Source of the DNA: a virus | Virus record (IMG/VR): IMGVR_UViG_3300042691_015370 | Coordinates: 1-64,000 of that record | Length of the DNA: 64,000 bases | Direction: 5' to 3' (one strand) | In this document: positions 31,290 to 39,431 of the stretch, piece by piece | Numbering within the stretch: the stretch's first letter is position 1 | Layout of the letters: each line of letters opens with the position of its first letter | Made by a program: the position numbers and the translations under genes | Notes under the pieces: model-generated | Told to the model about the DNA's origin: nothing | Seen by the model: the letters and a program-made list of their open reading frames with translations, nothing else | Database searches by the model: none

Positions 31290-32495
31290 GTGACTACTCA
31301 AACCCTGCCGCAGAAGTTCCGTGCTGTTGAACAGGATGTCAATCAGGTTGTATTGGATCGTGTAGACGAGGTTCACTCAGCGATGCTGTCGCTGGTCGCT
31401 CGTCAGCATATGTTCCTGCTAGGTACTCCCGGCATTGCCAAGTCAATGCTTTTTGATCAGGTCGTGGCACGTATTGTTGGGGCCAATGCCTTCAAGTGGC
31501 AGCTAACCAAGTTCTCGGTTCCCGAGGAAGTCTTCGGTGGTCCTGACCTACTGACCCTGAAGGACAGTGGCGTCTACCGCAGAATCACCGAGGGCAAGCT
31601 ACCGACCGCACACATCGGCTGGATTGATGAGGTGTTCAAGGCTAACTCATCCATCCTCAATGCTTTCCTACTGCTCATCAATGAGCGTCAGTTCATCAAC
31701 CCCGGTGATGACCCCAACGTTCCACTGATGAGTCTCTTCACCGCTTCGAACGAGATGCCACAGAGCACCGAGCTAGAGGCACTGGTAGACCGACTGCTGA
31801 TCCGTCACATCGTGCATGAGCTAACCGACCCCGACTTGCTCGTACAGATGCTTGCCATGGAGCCACGGGAGCCTGAGGCATTCCTGACACTGGACGATCT
31901 GGAGCAGGCTCAGCAGGAGGCCCAGCAGGTTGTCATCGGTGACAATGTGTATGAGGCAATGCTAGAGCTTGCTACCAAGCTGCGTAAGGAAGGCATTACG
32001 GTCACCGACCGACGCCTCAAGCAGAGCATGTCTATCATCAAGGCTGAGGCATACCTTGCTGGTCGAGACGTTGCAGAGGTTGTGGATACCAAGCCTCTGG
32101 TCTATGTCATGTGGCGTGACCCCTCACACTTTGAGACGGTACGCAAGATGGTACTTGATCTTGCTGACCCCATTGAGCGTGAGGTCCTGAAGCTACGGTC
32201 TGAGCTTGAGAAGGCTTACGCCGAGTTCAAGGCCGTCATGGATGATGAGGACAACAAGCACACTCGTGCCAAGCAGGCTATGCTCACCTATGGGTACTTC
32301 AAGAAGGCTCGTGCCGAGTACTCAGCGCTTGCCGAGCAGCAGCGTGAGAGTGGCCGTCACTCCAAGGCTCTTGAGGATCTGCGGCGGCGACTCAAGGAGT
32401 TGGCACCCATCATCCTCTCAGATGGTGTTGGTGTTGACGACGACGACGCTGACGAGCTAGACAAGGCTATCGAAAACCGATCCGAAGGGTTCTGA
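31290..32495 (+). CDS. MoxR-type AAA+ ATPase (RavA-like)
   Basis: A 401-residue AAA+ protein with GTG start behind AAGGAGA. Walker A GTPGIAKS (45-52), Walker B IGWIDEVFKA (109-118), sensor 1 TASNE (151-155) and VDRLLIRH as arginine finger mark the MoxR/RavA clade. A C-terminal coiled region (ELEKAYAEFKAVMDDEDNKH) replaces the RavA triple-helical domain. MoxR ATPases work as chaperones or remodelling factors with VWA-domain partners that present the substrate. The partner gene starts in its stop codon (TGATG). Confidence 0.9.
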   Translation: MTTQTLPQKFRAVEQDVNQVVLDRVDEVHSAMLSLVARQHMFLLGTPGIAKSMLFDQVVARIVGANAFKWQLTKFSVPEEVFGGPDLLTLKDSGVYRRITEGKLPTAHIGWIDEVFKANSSILNAFLLLINERQFINPGDDPNVPLMSLFTASNEMPQSTELEALVDRLLIRHIVHELTDPDLLVQMLAMEPREPEAFLTLDDLEQAQQEAQQVVIGDNVYEAMLELATKLRKEGITVTDRRLKQSMSIIKAEAYLAGRDVAEVVDTKPLVYVMWRDPSHFETVRKMVLDLADPIEREVLKLRSELEKAYAEFKAVMDDEDNKHTRAKQAMLTYGYFKKARAEYSALAEQQRESGRHSKALEDLRRRLKELAPIILSDGVGVDDDDADELDKAIENRSEGF

Positions 32496-34105
32496 TGGGA
32501 TTCCTTGAAAGCTTTTTGAACAACCGACAGGTACGCAAAGATCCAAGCACGAAGTACTGTGTAGACAGTAACAAGTGGGATCGTCAGACCAAAGAAGAGA
32601 TCGAAGAGCAAGTAAAGGACTATGTGCTCGCCACCAACCGTCTTACGGACAAGGTGGATACTGGCTACGAAGCCATGAGTGATACCCTGCTCACACTCTT
32701 TAAGGCAGCGCCAAAGCTACGTGACCCGAAGGAGATCAGACCATCATATCTGGTCAACCACCGAGTCATGCAGGAGATGTTCGAAGTCAAGGAGCTACAG
32801 GATGCCCGCCGCAATTCGGTGGGTGATCCTGTAGCTACTGGCCTAGCAGCAGCAACGCTAGAGCCTGAGCTAGAGATCATCTTCGACAAGCTAGAGAAGG
32901 CTCGTGAGGATGCTCAGCGTATCGAACAGATGCTAGAGCAGCTAGAAGCTCAGGCCGAAGACCTAGAGTCAGTCATGCAGTTGGCTAATGCTGATACTGA
33001 AGAGACTGAAGGGTCCACTGATTGGCAGGAGCAGGCGGCACAAATCGAAGAGGCTATGGAGGCGCTGAAGCAGCAAATTGAGGCAGCGCAGAGTGGTTTA
33101 GAGCAAGAGCTAGATGGTCAGAGTCACATGATCAAGGAGTCCTTGGAAGAGGCTCTGGGTGACATGAACAAGAGCAACAGTGCTCTACAGGATTTTGATT
33201 CATGGGGACTGACCCCCGGCTCGTTGAAGAAGATGAATGCCAAGTCACGTATGGAGTTGGCAAGCAAGCTTCGCACACCACAGTTCAAGCGTATGGCTGA
33301 AGTGATCGGCAGAATGCAGCGCATTGCGTTCACTGCACAGACACAGAAGGCTGACTACGCAATGGAAGAGGTGTACGAACTTGAGTCAGGCAACGATCTG
33401 GCACGTCTTGTTCCCACCGAGCTACTTGCACTCAACAATGATCTGCTGGTCTACGACTTCTTGCATCGCTTTGTTGAGCGGTCACTTACACAGTATGCGC
33501 TAGAGGGTGAAGAGACTGTCAATCGTGGCGGCATCATTGCTCTACTCGATAGCTCATCGTCTATGACTGGTGATCGTCTGTGCTGGTCCAAGGCTATTGC
33601 TCTGGCACTGCTGAAGATCGCCAAGATGCAGGGCCGTCCGTTCCATGCCATCGAATTCTCCAGCCCCGGACTGTTCGTATCATATGACTTTGATACAACC
33701 CAAGATGAGTTGATGCTCCGTGTTACCCATAAGAACACGGAGCGTTTTCATTACGGTGCAGATGCCATCATCGCATTTGCTGAAGGTGGACTGACCGGAG
33801 GCACATGCTTTATGACGCCGTTCGGTGAGGCACTCGACCTTATGGACGCAGAGTTCAGTGCGACCGGCGCTACAAAGGCTGATATCATCTTCCTGACCGA
33901 TGGGCAGGCCGGTGTGAGTCAGCAGTTTTTGGAGCGTTTTAAGCAAGAGCAGGAGCGCATGGGATTCAAGGTGTTCGGCATTGCGATCGGTGCAGATCCA
34001 GAGTCTGAGCCTATGAATACCTTGTGTGACAGCAACGTGATCACACTGAAGCGTCTCACGAACGAGCGAGACATGCGGCCGCTCTTTAGCTCCGTAGGGG
34101 GATAG
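32495..34105 (+). CDS. VWA-domain partner of MoxR ATPase (ViaA-like)
   Basis: A 536-residue protein. Residues 1-330 are helical with a long coiled coil (RIEQMLEQLEAQAEDLESVM). The von Willebrand A domain follows: MIDAS DSSSS starting at D352, the Thr in GGTCFMTPFG, and FLTDGQAG near residue 470, so the metal site is complete. This matches the ViaA partner of RavA or the VWA proteins encoded beside moxR genes. TGATG coupling implies a fixed stoichiometry. Such pairs occur in bacteria and some large phages; their job in infection is unknown. Confidence 0.88.
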   Translation: MGFLESFLNNRQVRKDPSTKYCVDSNKWDRQTKEEIEEQVKDYVLATNRLTDKVDTGYEAMSDTLLTLFKAAPKLRDPKEIRPSYLVNHRVMQEMFEVKELQDARRNSVGDPVATGLAAATLEPELEIIFDKLEKAREDAQRIEQMLEQLEAQAEDLESVMQLANADTEETEGSTDWQEQAAQIEEAMEALKQQIEAAQSGLEQELDGQSHMIKESLEEALGDMNKSNSALQDFDSWGLTPGSLKKMNAKSRMELASKLRTPQFKRMAEVIGRMQRIAFTAQTQKADYAMEEVYELESGNDLARLVPTELLALNNDLLVYDFLHRFVERSLTQYALEGEETVNRGGIIALLDSSSSMTGDRLCWSKAIALALLKIAKMQGRPFHAIEFSSPGLFVSYDFDTTQDELMLRVTHKNTERFHYGADAIIAFAEGGLTGGTCFMTPFGEALDLMDAEFSATGATKADIIFLTDGQAGVSQQFLERFKQEQERMGFKVFGIAIGADPESEPMNTLCDSNVITLKRLTNERDMRPLFSSVGG

Positions 34106-34348
34106 ATGAGTGCAGTTGATGATGATCCTTTTGATTCCATAGTTGATGGTCTAGACCTGAATGTTGATGATGAAGTTATCAACGTGCAGACACTCTCAAC
34201 CAAGGACCTCATAGATATGAGGGATGACATCACAGAAGAGATCACCAAAGCTAAGAGTCTGTATAAGAACCATACAGAATGGCAACGTGAACAACACAGC
34301 CTTCGGGCTGCGATCATCGTAGAGTTATCAAGAAGGGGTTTCTCTTGA
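34106..34348 (+). CDS. Hypothetical acidic protein following MoxR/VWA
   Basis: Eighty residues starting MSAVDDDPFDSIVDGLDLN directly after the VWA stop. Acidic disordered N terminus and a helical hairpin C-terminal half. Possible adaptor of the MoxR/VWA complex by position only. Confidence 0.6.
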   Translation: MSAVDDDPFDSIVDGLDLNVDDEVINVQTLSTKDLIDMRDDITEEITKAKSLYKNHTEWQREQHSLRAAIIVELSRRGFS

Positions 34349-34653
34349 GCAAGCAAGCAACTAGCAGCCAGCGTAATGCGGCCAAGCACCTGTCGAATGA
34401 CCACCTGTACTGCCGTACCATTGGTCACAGATGGAACCGACTCAGCCAGATTCAGTTCACACTACCCAAGACTAGATGGGGCAAGCCAATTGCCCTTGAG
34501 TGTGAGGGCTGTGGCATGTATAGAATTGATCTGATCGATGCTCGTGGTCAGGTATCTTACCGGATGTACCGTCAGCCTCACGGCTATCGTATTCCTGCTC
34601 AGGATACACCACGACGTGACCTGTTGCGCCTAGAGCTACTCGACAGAAGCTGA
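34345..34653 (+). CDS. Zinc-ribbon protein
   Basis: A 102-residue basic protein with TTG start overlapping the previous stop. HLYCRTIGHRWN and LECEGCGMYRIDLID give a C...H...CxxC zinc ribbon, a pattern typical of phage proteins with RTxGHxW. Probably nucleic-acid binding (inference). Confidence 0.65.
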   Translation: MSKQATSSQRNAAKHLSNDHLYCRTIGHRWNRLSQIQFTLPKTRWGKPIALECEGCGMYRIDLIDARGQVSYRMYRQPHGYRIPAQDTPRRDLLRLELLDRS

Positions 34654-34664
34654 GGGTAGTACGG

Positions 34665-35015
34665 GTGAAGAAACAGAGCCTCAAAGGTATCCAGAAACAG
34701 TGCATCAACTGTGACAGGGTACTGTCTGGACGATGTTACATTTACAATCAGCATAGTCCAGACAAGCTGCGAGACTGCTGTCGCACCTGTGACTCCTACA
34801 GACCCAAGGGTTACCCCCCACTTTCTGCCGTACTCGCTTTTGAGTCTGAGATGCATGACATCATCGAAGAGGCTAAGCAGATCATTGAAGACCCCGAGAG
34901 GCAACGTATAGCTTTTGAGTCGTTCGTCTATGAAGAGATGCAGCGACGTGAATTACTCAACACTTGGAAGCCGCCAGTGTGGCTACATAAGACATCTATA
35001 AGGAAGATGAAATGA
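34665..35015 (+). CDS. Cys-rich protein
   Basis: A 116-residue protein, GTG start. CINCDRVLSGRCYIYN and CCRTCDSYRPKG supply five to six Cys, probably one or two zinc sites, before a helical C-terminal half. Unknown function. Confidence 0.65.
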   Translation: MKKQSLKGIQKQCINCDRVLSGRCYIYNQHSPDKLRDCCRTCDSYRPKGYPPLSAVLAFESEMHDIIEEAKQIIEDPERQRIAFESFVYEEMQRRELLNTWKPPVWLHKTSIRKMK

Positions 35016-35308
35016 TCATCAAGTACCGTGACCTGCATGGCAAATGGAATTGGCTCTCCAATGTGGGGGAGGCCACGGCGCTTGGGTATATGGATGAGCC
35101 ACCGGAAGGTGCTGTCCCTCTCGGAGTTGCAAGTGGTAAGCCGTATGTCATGAGTCTATGTGTCAAGAATGAAAGCCGCACAGTAGCTATCTATGCACAA
35201 GAGGCTTACCTGACAGATGACCAGACCGGCAACACTATCGAGATTCTGATCCCAAGGAACGGTAATGGGAAGACAAAGGCGCACACTACATCAGCATCGA
35301 AAAGCTAA
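35012..35308 (+). CDS. Hypothetical beta protein
   Basis: Ninety-eight residues, ATGA-coupled. Beta strands with KPYVMSLCVKNESRTVAIYA; disordered basic tail. No family recognised. Confidence 0.6.
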   Translation: MIIKYRDLHGKWNWLSNVGEATALGYMDEPPEGAVPLGVASGKPYVMSLCVKNESRTVAIYAQEAYLTDDQTGNTIEILIPRNGNGKTKAHTTSASKS

Positions 35309-35444
35309 CCGCAAGGTTGACAAGTTGATTGACGGTATACTCAGCGAACTACAGTCACAAAGAGAACAGCAGCACGATACCGACCAGTTGGAGGATGAAA
35401 GCTACGGCAATAATAGCCATGCTACCCCACTGGACGGTTCGTGA
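35265..35444 (+). CDS. 59-residue protein with very basic start
   Basis: MGRQRRTLHQHRKANRKVDK followed by an amphipathic helix and a polar tail. Starts within the previous gene behind AAGGA and ends 11 bases before the converging - strand gene. The Arg/His-rich start suggests nucleic-acid binding. Confidence 0.55.
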   Translation: MGRQRRTLHQHRKANRKVDKLIDGILSELQSQREQQHDTDQLEDESYGNNSHATPLDGS

Positions 35445-35455
35445 CTCTACGATCC

Positions 35456-35749
35456 TCATGACGGTACTGCCCCACTCCCGCCACCGTTGATAACCAAAGC
35501 GATCAAGGCAGTTACTACCGCTGCAAGCACAAGAGCAACCAAGCCATACAACAGCCGCTCAAGAGGCTTGATGCGAGTATCTAACTGCTCCTTATGTACC
35601 TCAAACAGAACTTTCAACACATACTCATCCAGTTTATTGTTGAGTTCTTCAAGGTCCTTTTCAAAGGCTTTAAGGTCACGCTCAATGCGGCTTAAAACTT
35701 CTTTGATCAGAGCGATTCTAGTTTCATCTGACTGCGTTTCATCTGCCAT
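35456..35749 (-). CDS. Coiled-coil protein with C-terminal membrane anchor (XhlA/holin-like)
   Basis: Ninety-seven residues. An acidic coiled coil (RIERDLKAFEKDLEELNNKL) is followed by a basic patch (DTRIKPLERLLYG) and one transmembrane helix near the C terminus with a Gly-rich tail. This order resembles the XhlA holin-associated family. It is one of only two genes on the - strand within a long + strand run. GTG 35752 is an alternative start. Confidence 0.65.
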   Translation of the reverse strand: MADETQSDETRIALIKEVLSRIERDLKAFEKDLEELNNKLDEYVLKVLFEVHKEQLDTRIKPLERLLYGLVALVLAAVVTALIALVINGGGSGAVPS

Positions 35750-36360
35750 CACGGAGCCTCACTGTGTAGTACGACAAAACTAGTGGTCTGCCATGTACGA
35801 CCTTCGCCCTCAGTTCCATCGTCACGGATAGGCACCTCGTGACCCGTAAGGTGCCAAGTTGACTGATTGATACCTGCTGCGGTCAGTTTCTTTATCTCAG
35901 CTTTGACCTGTGGCGGCACTTCATTCTTGAACTCATAGTTAATACAGCCGGGACCACGAGTACTGCTCACGTTTTCAATAATCTTGATGAACTTACCGGG
36001 TGGTTCATCTGACACCCATGAGAGATCACCCCTAATTGTCACCTGACCCTCTTCTGGCTTGACGCATTTGATACCAGTAGAGTTGGCGGTTTGATCCAAG
36101 TAAATAACAGGCAAGCCTATTTGAGAGTTGCGTCCACTATTTTGCACTGGCTCTATGATGACCTCTTCTGTGGTTACTATCTGAATAGGGTAATCTCCAA
36201 GCGGATTCCATTCACGAGCCTCACGCCATAAGACTCCACCAGATATGACTACTAGGATAATAGCTGCACATATCACTAGCGAACCAAATGCCTCAAAAAA
36301 TCTGAGCTTTTTGGTACTGGTTTTATTCAGTTCTTTCTGCACTTCTTCGTCCAAGTCCAT
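35749..36360 (-). CDS. Membrane-anchored protein with extracytoplasmic domain
   Basis: A 203-residue protein: short basic cytoplasmic part, a transmembrane helix at about residues 26-46 (GSLVICAAIILVVISGGVLW), then a beta-rich domain with two Cys probably in a disulfide. AGGTGGG precedes ATG 36360; an in-frame GTG lies 12 bases earlier. TGATG-coupled to the XhlA-like gene. Together they may alter the envelope or exclude other phages (inference). Confidence 0.65.
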   Translation of the reverse strand: MDLDEEVQKELNKTSTKKLRFFEAFGSLVICAAIILVVISGGVLWREAREWNPLGDYPIQIVTTEEVIIEPVQNSGRNSQIGLPVIYLDQTANSTGIKCVKPEEGQVTIRGDLSWVSDEPPGKFIKIIENVSSTRGPGCINYEFKNEVPPQVKAEIKKLTAAGINQSTWHLTGHEVPIRDDGTEGEGRTWQTTSFVVLHSEAP

Positions 36361-36418
36361 AATTAAGCCCACCTAGTTAGCTACAGTTATTAACGACCTA
36401 AGTTCACTGGAATCTAGC

Positions 36419-36922
36419 ATGTCCGCTAAGCCAACAATTCATGTTTACTTCAAAGAGAATGGACTGCTGCGTGCTGGCAAGTTCCTTTCCCTACGGAACA
36501 GGCGTTTGTATGTACAAAAGTTCAAGGCTTGGGACTGGGTGAATCAAAGTGTGATTCTTGACACACACCAGTTTGTTGGTGATGTAGTTGAGTTTGTACG
36601 AGAAGAGCATGAGACGTACACCAAGTGTGGGGTGAGTGACTGTACTCTATGCAAACCCATGTGGGTGAAAGAAGTGTACTGTCAAGATCATCAGCAAATG
36701 AATCTGGACATGGACTTGCTGATCCAATCCGCCATCTCATACAAATCAACGCTCCAGCAGTCTGCTTACAACATGCGTGTAAATATGCAACTAAACGCAA
36801 TAAGCCTCAACACCACATACATTCAGGCTGGCAGCAAAACCCTCAGCGTCAACCATATGTCGTATGAGGAAATCAAAAAGGCGCTCGGCGTGGACGACCA
36901 AGGAAATCCCGTCAGCCCTTGA
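36419..36922 (+). CDS. Hypothetical protein with Cys/His cluster
   Basis: A 167-residue protein. N-terminal beta part, a metal-site-like stretch (KCGVSDCTLCKPMWV then VYCQDHQQ), and a helical C terminus with GYEEIKKALG-like end (MSYEEIKKALGVDDQGNP). Ribosome binding site weak. It starts the + strand again after the inverted pair. Confidence 0.6.
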   Translation: MSAKPTIHVYFKENGLLRAGKFLSLRNRRLYVQKFKAWDWVNQSVILDTHQFVGDVVEFVREEHETYTKCGVSDCTLCKPMWVKEVYCQDHQQMNLDMDLLIQSAISYKSTLQQSAYNMRVNMQLNAISLNTTYIQAGSKTLSVNHMSYEEIKKALGVDDQGNPVSP

Positions 36923-36948
36923 CAAACCAAAACCAATTTCACTAAATT
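36919..36948 (+). promoter_or_regulatory. Sigma70-type promoter
   Basis: TTGACA, 18 bases, TAAATT, overlapping the end of the previous gene. The start point would fall at or next to the following ATG, so the mRNA could be leaderless. Confidence 0.6.
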
Positions 36949-36954
36949 AGGAGA

Positions 36955-37374
36955 ATGATGAATACCACCGAAGTAAGCACCAAGCGTACCCGTAAGAACC
37001 CCGTGACCCTGAGCGGCATCAGCGCAATGGCTGAGTGGAAGATCGTGAAGGATTACTTGGACAGCCTCAACGGCACCCGCAAGCAGGGGTCGCTGAAGGA
37101 GTTCCGTAAGCCTCAGGAGCAGCTAGCTCGTGTTGAAGCGGAGCTTGAGACTGTGACCGACCCTGTGCGTCGTCTCGACCTAGTGCAGCGCCGCATGGAC
37201 ATCAAGCACTGGATCGATGGTGGAGCCTCTGAGGATCACCTACAGGAGCTTGAGGATCGGTTCGTGGACATCGCTAGCTCGTACAGCTACCGTAAGCGCA
37301 TCTCCTACGCTGCATGGCGTGAGATCGGTGTGCCCGCTCGTGTCCTCAAGGCAGCAGGTATCGGCATCAAGTGA
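36955..37374 (+). CDS. Conserved actinophage protein, possible DNA-binding
   Basis: A 139-residue basic helical protein. TLSGISAMAEWKIVKDYLDS, a charged middle, and YSYRKRISYAAWREIGVPAR followed by VLKAAGI, a motif common in actinophage proteins encoded near regulators (recalled). The last part looks like a helix-turn-helix. ATG 36958 is an equal start. Codon use suggests high expression. Confidence 0.7.
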   Translation: MMNTTEVSTKRTRKNPVTLSGISAMAEWKIVKDYLDSLNGTRKQGSLKEFRKPQEQLARVEAELETVTDPVRRLDLVQRRMDIKHWIDGGASEDHLQELEDRFVDIASSYSYRKRISYAAWREIGVPARVLKAAGIGIK

Positions 37375-37751
37375 AGATCACATCCCTAACCAAGCATGGC
37401 GTACTGTACGCATACAACAAGGGATGTAGGTGTGAAGAGTGTGAAGGGCTAGGTAGTGTCTATGACCTAGCTGCCAACTACAATCGGCACAGAGAGGCTG
37501 TCATTCCTGTTGGATGGGAGAAATCAGCTAGGTGCCGTGGCATGGACCCTGAAATCTTCATTGATCCATCCAATGAAGCACAGGCAAGACGAGTGTGTGC
37601 TGAGTGTGAGGTGAAAGAGACGTGTCTTTCGTTCTCCATCCAGACCAAGAACCTTGCTGGCGTCTACGGCGGCGTGAATGAAGTCAACCGTCTGCGTGCA
37701 TACAGAGTATGGCAGAGACGTAATAGCAAAGCTGTGAGAGAGACTGTGTGA
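37371..37751 (+). CDS. WhiB-family iron-sulfur regulator 2
   Basis: A 126-residue protein, GTG start in a GTGA overlap. WhiB cysteines C55, C76, C79, C85 and the GVYGG turn (97-101) are complete, followed by a basic tail with RVWQRR. It has an extra N-terminal part with GCRCEECEG (C19, C21, C24), common in actinophage proteins that start HG...Y..GCRC..C, so this is a fusion of that unit with WhiB. Confidence 0.88.
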   Translation: MKITSLTKHGVLYAYNKGCRCEECEGLGSVYDLAANYNRHREAVIPVGWEKSARCRGMDPEIFIDPSNEAQARRVCAECEVKETCLSFSIQTKNLAGVYGGVNEVNRLRAYRVWQRRNSKAVRETV

Positions 37752-38032
37752 TGTTTCGCAAAAATCTACGAGCCAAAAACAAGATACTGGAAGAAACGGT
37801 TGCAGCTTATCGCAATGCGACTAAAGAATACCGTGAGAGTATCGCAACATACGCTGAGGCTTGTGAGATTTTTAAGGAAACAAACGAGATCCTCATCCAT
37901 CGTCTTGATGGACTACATCACACACTGTCAGGCATTTTACCAACCAACACGCATGGACGGTCTATAGAAGAGATTGCTGACATGGTTGCGATGTATGTGC
38001 TCACCCTAGAAGAAAGATTAAAGAATCCATGA
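37751..38032 (+). CDS. Hypothetical coiled-coil protein
   Basis: Ninety-three residues, basic N terminus then continuous helix (KILEETVAAYRNATKEYRES). GTG 37748 is an alternative. Coupled to the membrane protein after it. Confidence 0.55.
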   Translation: MFRKNLRAKNKILEETVAAYRNATKEYRESIATYAEACEIFKETNEILIHRLDGLHHTLSGILPTNTHGRSIEEIADMVAMYVLTLEERLKNP

Positions 38033-38301
38033 TCACAAAGGTTTTTGTCGGAATTCTCCTAGCTCTTTTTATAGCTATTGGAGTAATGGTAGTAGCCGCT
38101 GACGCTTGGGACTGTGACAAGTACCCGGAGCGGTGTGGTTCAACCACCACAGCGTCCACTACCACAGTACCTGAGACGACGACCTCTACGGTACCAGAGA
38201 CAACCACAACTACCACTAGCTCAACCACTACCACGGTACCTGAGCTAGCCCCGCCCACCAGCATCGTGGCCCCACCCAAGGAACCACGACTGGCAGGCTA
38301 A
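38029..38301 (+). CDS. Secreted or membrane-anchored Thr-rich stalk protein
   Basis: Ninety residues: N-terminal hydrophobic segment (residues 4-24), a short Cys pair (DCDKYPERCG), then a low-complexity tract of Thr, Ser, Val, Pro (about residues 39-72) that would form an extended stalk. The tract's DNA repeats ACCAC units and may vary in length. Likely displayed outside the membrane. Confidence 0.65.
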   Translation: MITKVFVGILLALFIAIGVMVVAADAWDCDKYPERCGSTTTASTTTVPETTTSTVPETTTTTTSSTTTTVPELAPPTSIVAPPKEPRLAG

Positions 38302-38305
38302 GAGC

Positions 38306-38571
38306 GTTGGGTTGTGAAGGGATACACCATATACACACAATTGTGACGACTGCGTGCCTGTGGCCCCTCATAACCCAACCCAATTCGGATTGAGGCACCC
38401 ACTCTGACCCGTCCCCATAGCAGGGTGGGTGCCTCTCCGTCAGCGTAACGGACACACAAAGGGAGCCACCAAGTCAAATCCACTTTCTCATGATGGGTGG
38501 AGTTGTCTCCTGTGGTGAGCGTGTCTGTCCCCGGTGTCGAAGGTTTCGGTCGTTCTCCTTTGGCACCGGGG
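38306..38571 (+). ncRNA. Multi-stem noncoding region
   Basis: No coding frame. Successive perfect or nearly perfect stems: GTTGGGTT/AACCCAAC (38306-38313 with 38372-38379), a 14-bp stem 38392-38405 with 38422-38435 (one G-T pair), TCCGT/ACGGA (38436-38452), TCCAC/GTGGA (38479-38501) and CCCCGGTG/CACCGGGG (38529-38536 with 38564-38571). Could be a structured RNA or a cluster of processing and termination stems. Confidence 0.5.
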
Positions 38572-38598
38572 CGATCCCTCTTCATTTTATGTTGCGGT

Positions 38599-38630
38599 TT
38601 GACGACAGAACTGTTACAGTGTTTGTAACA
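38599..38630 (+). promoter_or_regulatory. Promoter with TGTTACA operator
   Basis: TTGACG followed by a perfect inverted repeat TGTTACA-N5-TGTAACA (38612-38630) that covers the expected -10 region. Layout suits a dimeric regulator controlling the lysozyme-like gene. Confidence 0.5.
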
Positions 38631-38635
38631 AAAAT

Positions 38636-38692
38636 CTCGGGACGCAACTCCGAGTAGGTCTGAGGTTGAGATACCCCAGACCTTTTCTTATT
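38636..38692 (+). terminator. Leader hairpin and terminator (attenuator-like)
   Basis: A first hairpin CTCGG/CCGAG (38636-38654) precedes AGGTCTG...CAGACCT (38656-38683), which is followed by TTTTCTTATT. This is a good intrinsic terminator located between the promoter and the lysozyme-like gene, so read-through must be regulated or it stops transcripts from upstream. Confidence 0.6.
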
Positions 38693-38711
38693 CCACGAAC
38701 AAAGGATATAA

Positions 38712-39287
38712 ATGTCTATACGCCGAAAACTTACCACAATTGTTGTATCATTATTCGGATTAACTGGGCTTTTAGTAGCCTGCACTCCCGCTGAGCAGTA
38801 CACGTTTTTTGTCACACTTGGTGACGATGTAGTGTCAGCGGAACCAACCACACTAGAAGAAGCTGGACGCCAACTTGCAGAAGCTCGTGCCTCTTGGACC
38901 CCCGAGACTGCCACTCCTGCACAGAACGCTGTCCTTACCGAACTTGCTCGACAGGCTCAAGAACGAGCCTTCTACGAGGGACTGATCCGTGCAGAGCGGG
39001 AACGACAGGCGCTTGATTGCTACGGAGCAATGCGTCAGATATGGCCCGCACACCTTCACTCATGGGCATCAGGAATCATTCGCCGTGAGTCTGGTGGACA
39101 AGCTACAGCACAGAACCCTAGCTCTTCAGCAGCCGGTTGCTGGCAGTTGTTGAAGATGCATGACCATCGCTACTACGCTGTTGGTTGCACCCCTGCACAG
39201 AAGTATCAGGCATGGTGCAACAACCTAGCTGCATACCATCTCTACAAGGCTGCGGGCACATCACCGTGGCGACTCACTAACTACTAA
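38712..39287 (+). CDS. Lysozyme-like lipoprotein
   Basis: A 191-residue protein. Signal peptide with LVAC lipobox (C24). A helical linker to about residue 105 leads to a transglycosylase-like domain: SWASGIIRRESGGQ with E126 as likely catalytic acid, NPSSSAAGCWQL, and a C-terminal AAYHLYKAAG, as in phage and resuscitation-type lysozyme domains. Lipid anchoring outside the membrane would place it at the cell wall. It may be a wall-remodelling or superinfection factor rather than the main endolysin. Confidence 0.75.
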   Translation: MSIRRKLTTIVVSLFGLTGLLVACTPAEQYTFFVTLGDDVVSAEPTTLEEAGRQLAEARASWTPETATPAQNAVLTELARQAQERAFYEGLIRAERERQALDCYGAMRQIWPAHLHSWASGIIRRESGGQATAQNPSSSAAGCWQLLKMHDHRYYAVGCTPAQKYQAWCNNLAAYHLYKAAGTSPWRLTNY

Positions 39288-39296
39288 TATCTAAGT

Positions 39297-39332
39297 CGCT
39301 CCCTTGAGATCCTTCGGGGTCTTGAGGGAGCG
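39297..39332 (+). terminator. Long hairpin after lysozyme-like gene
   Basis: CGCTCCCT pairs exactly with AGGGAGCG and the stem continues through wobble pairs to a TTCG-type loop. No U-run, so it may stabilise the mRNA end or stop - strand transcripts. Confidence 0.55.
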
Positions 39333-39363
39333 CAACTGGGCGGGGTCGCAACCGTCACAGAGA

Positions 39364-39404
39364 GAGTCCCCGGTCACAGAGAGAGGCCGGGGACTCTTGC
39401 ATTT
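39364..39404 (+). terminator. Intrinsic terminator
   Basis: Perfect 10-bp stem GAGTCCCCGG/CCGGGGACTC (39364-39373 with 39387-39396), then TTGCATTTT. The second of two tandem hairpins closing the lysozyme-like unit. Confidence 0.75.
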
Positions 39405-39431
39405 TAAGGACAGTTTTGCTAAGGTGATCGA

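Noticed and set aside
38120-38260. Repeated ACCAC/ACTACC units
   Set aside because: Considered as CRISPR or iterons, but they encode the Thr/Pro/Val stalk of the 38029 gene and have no regular spacers.
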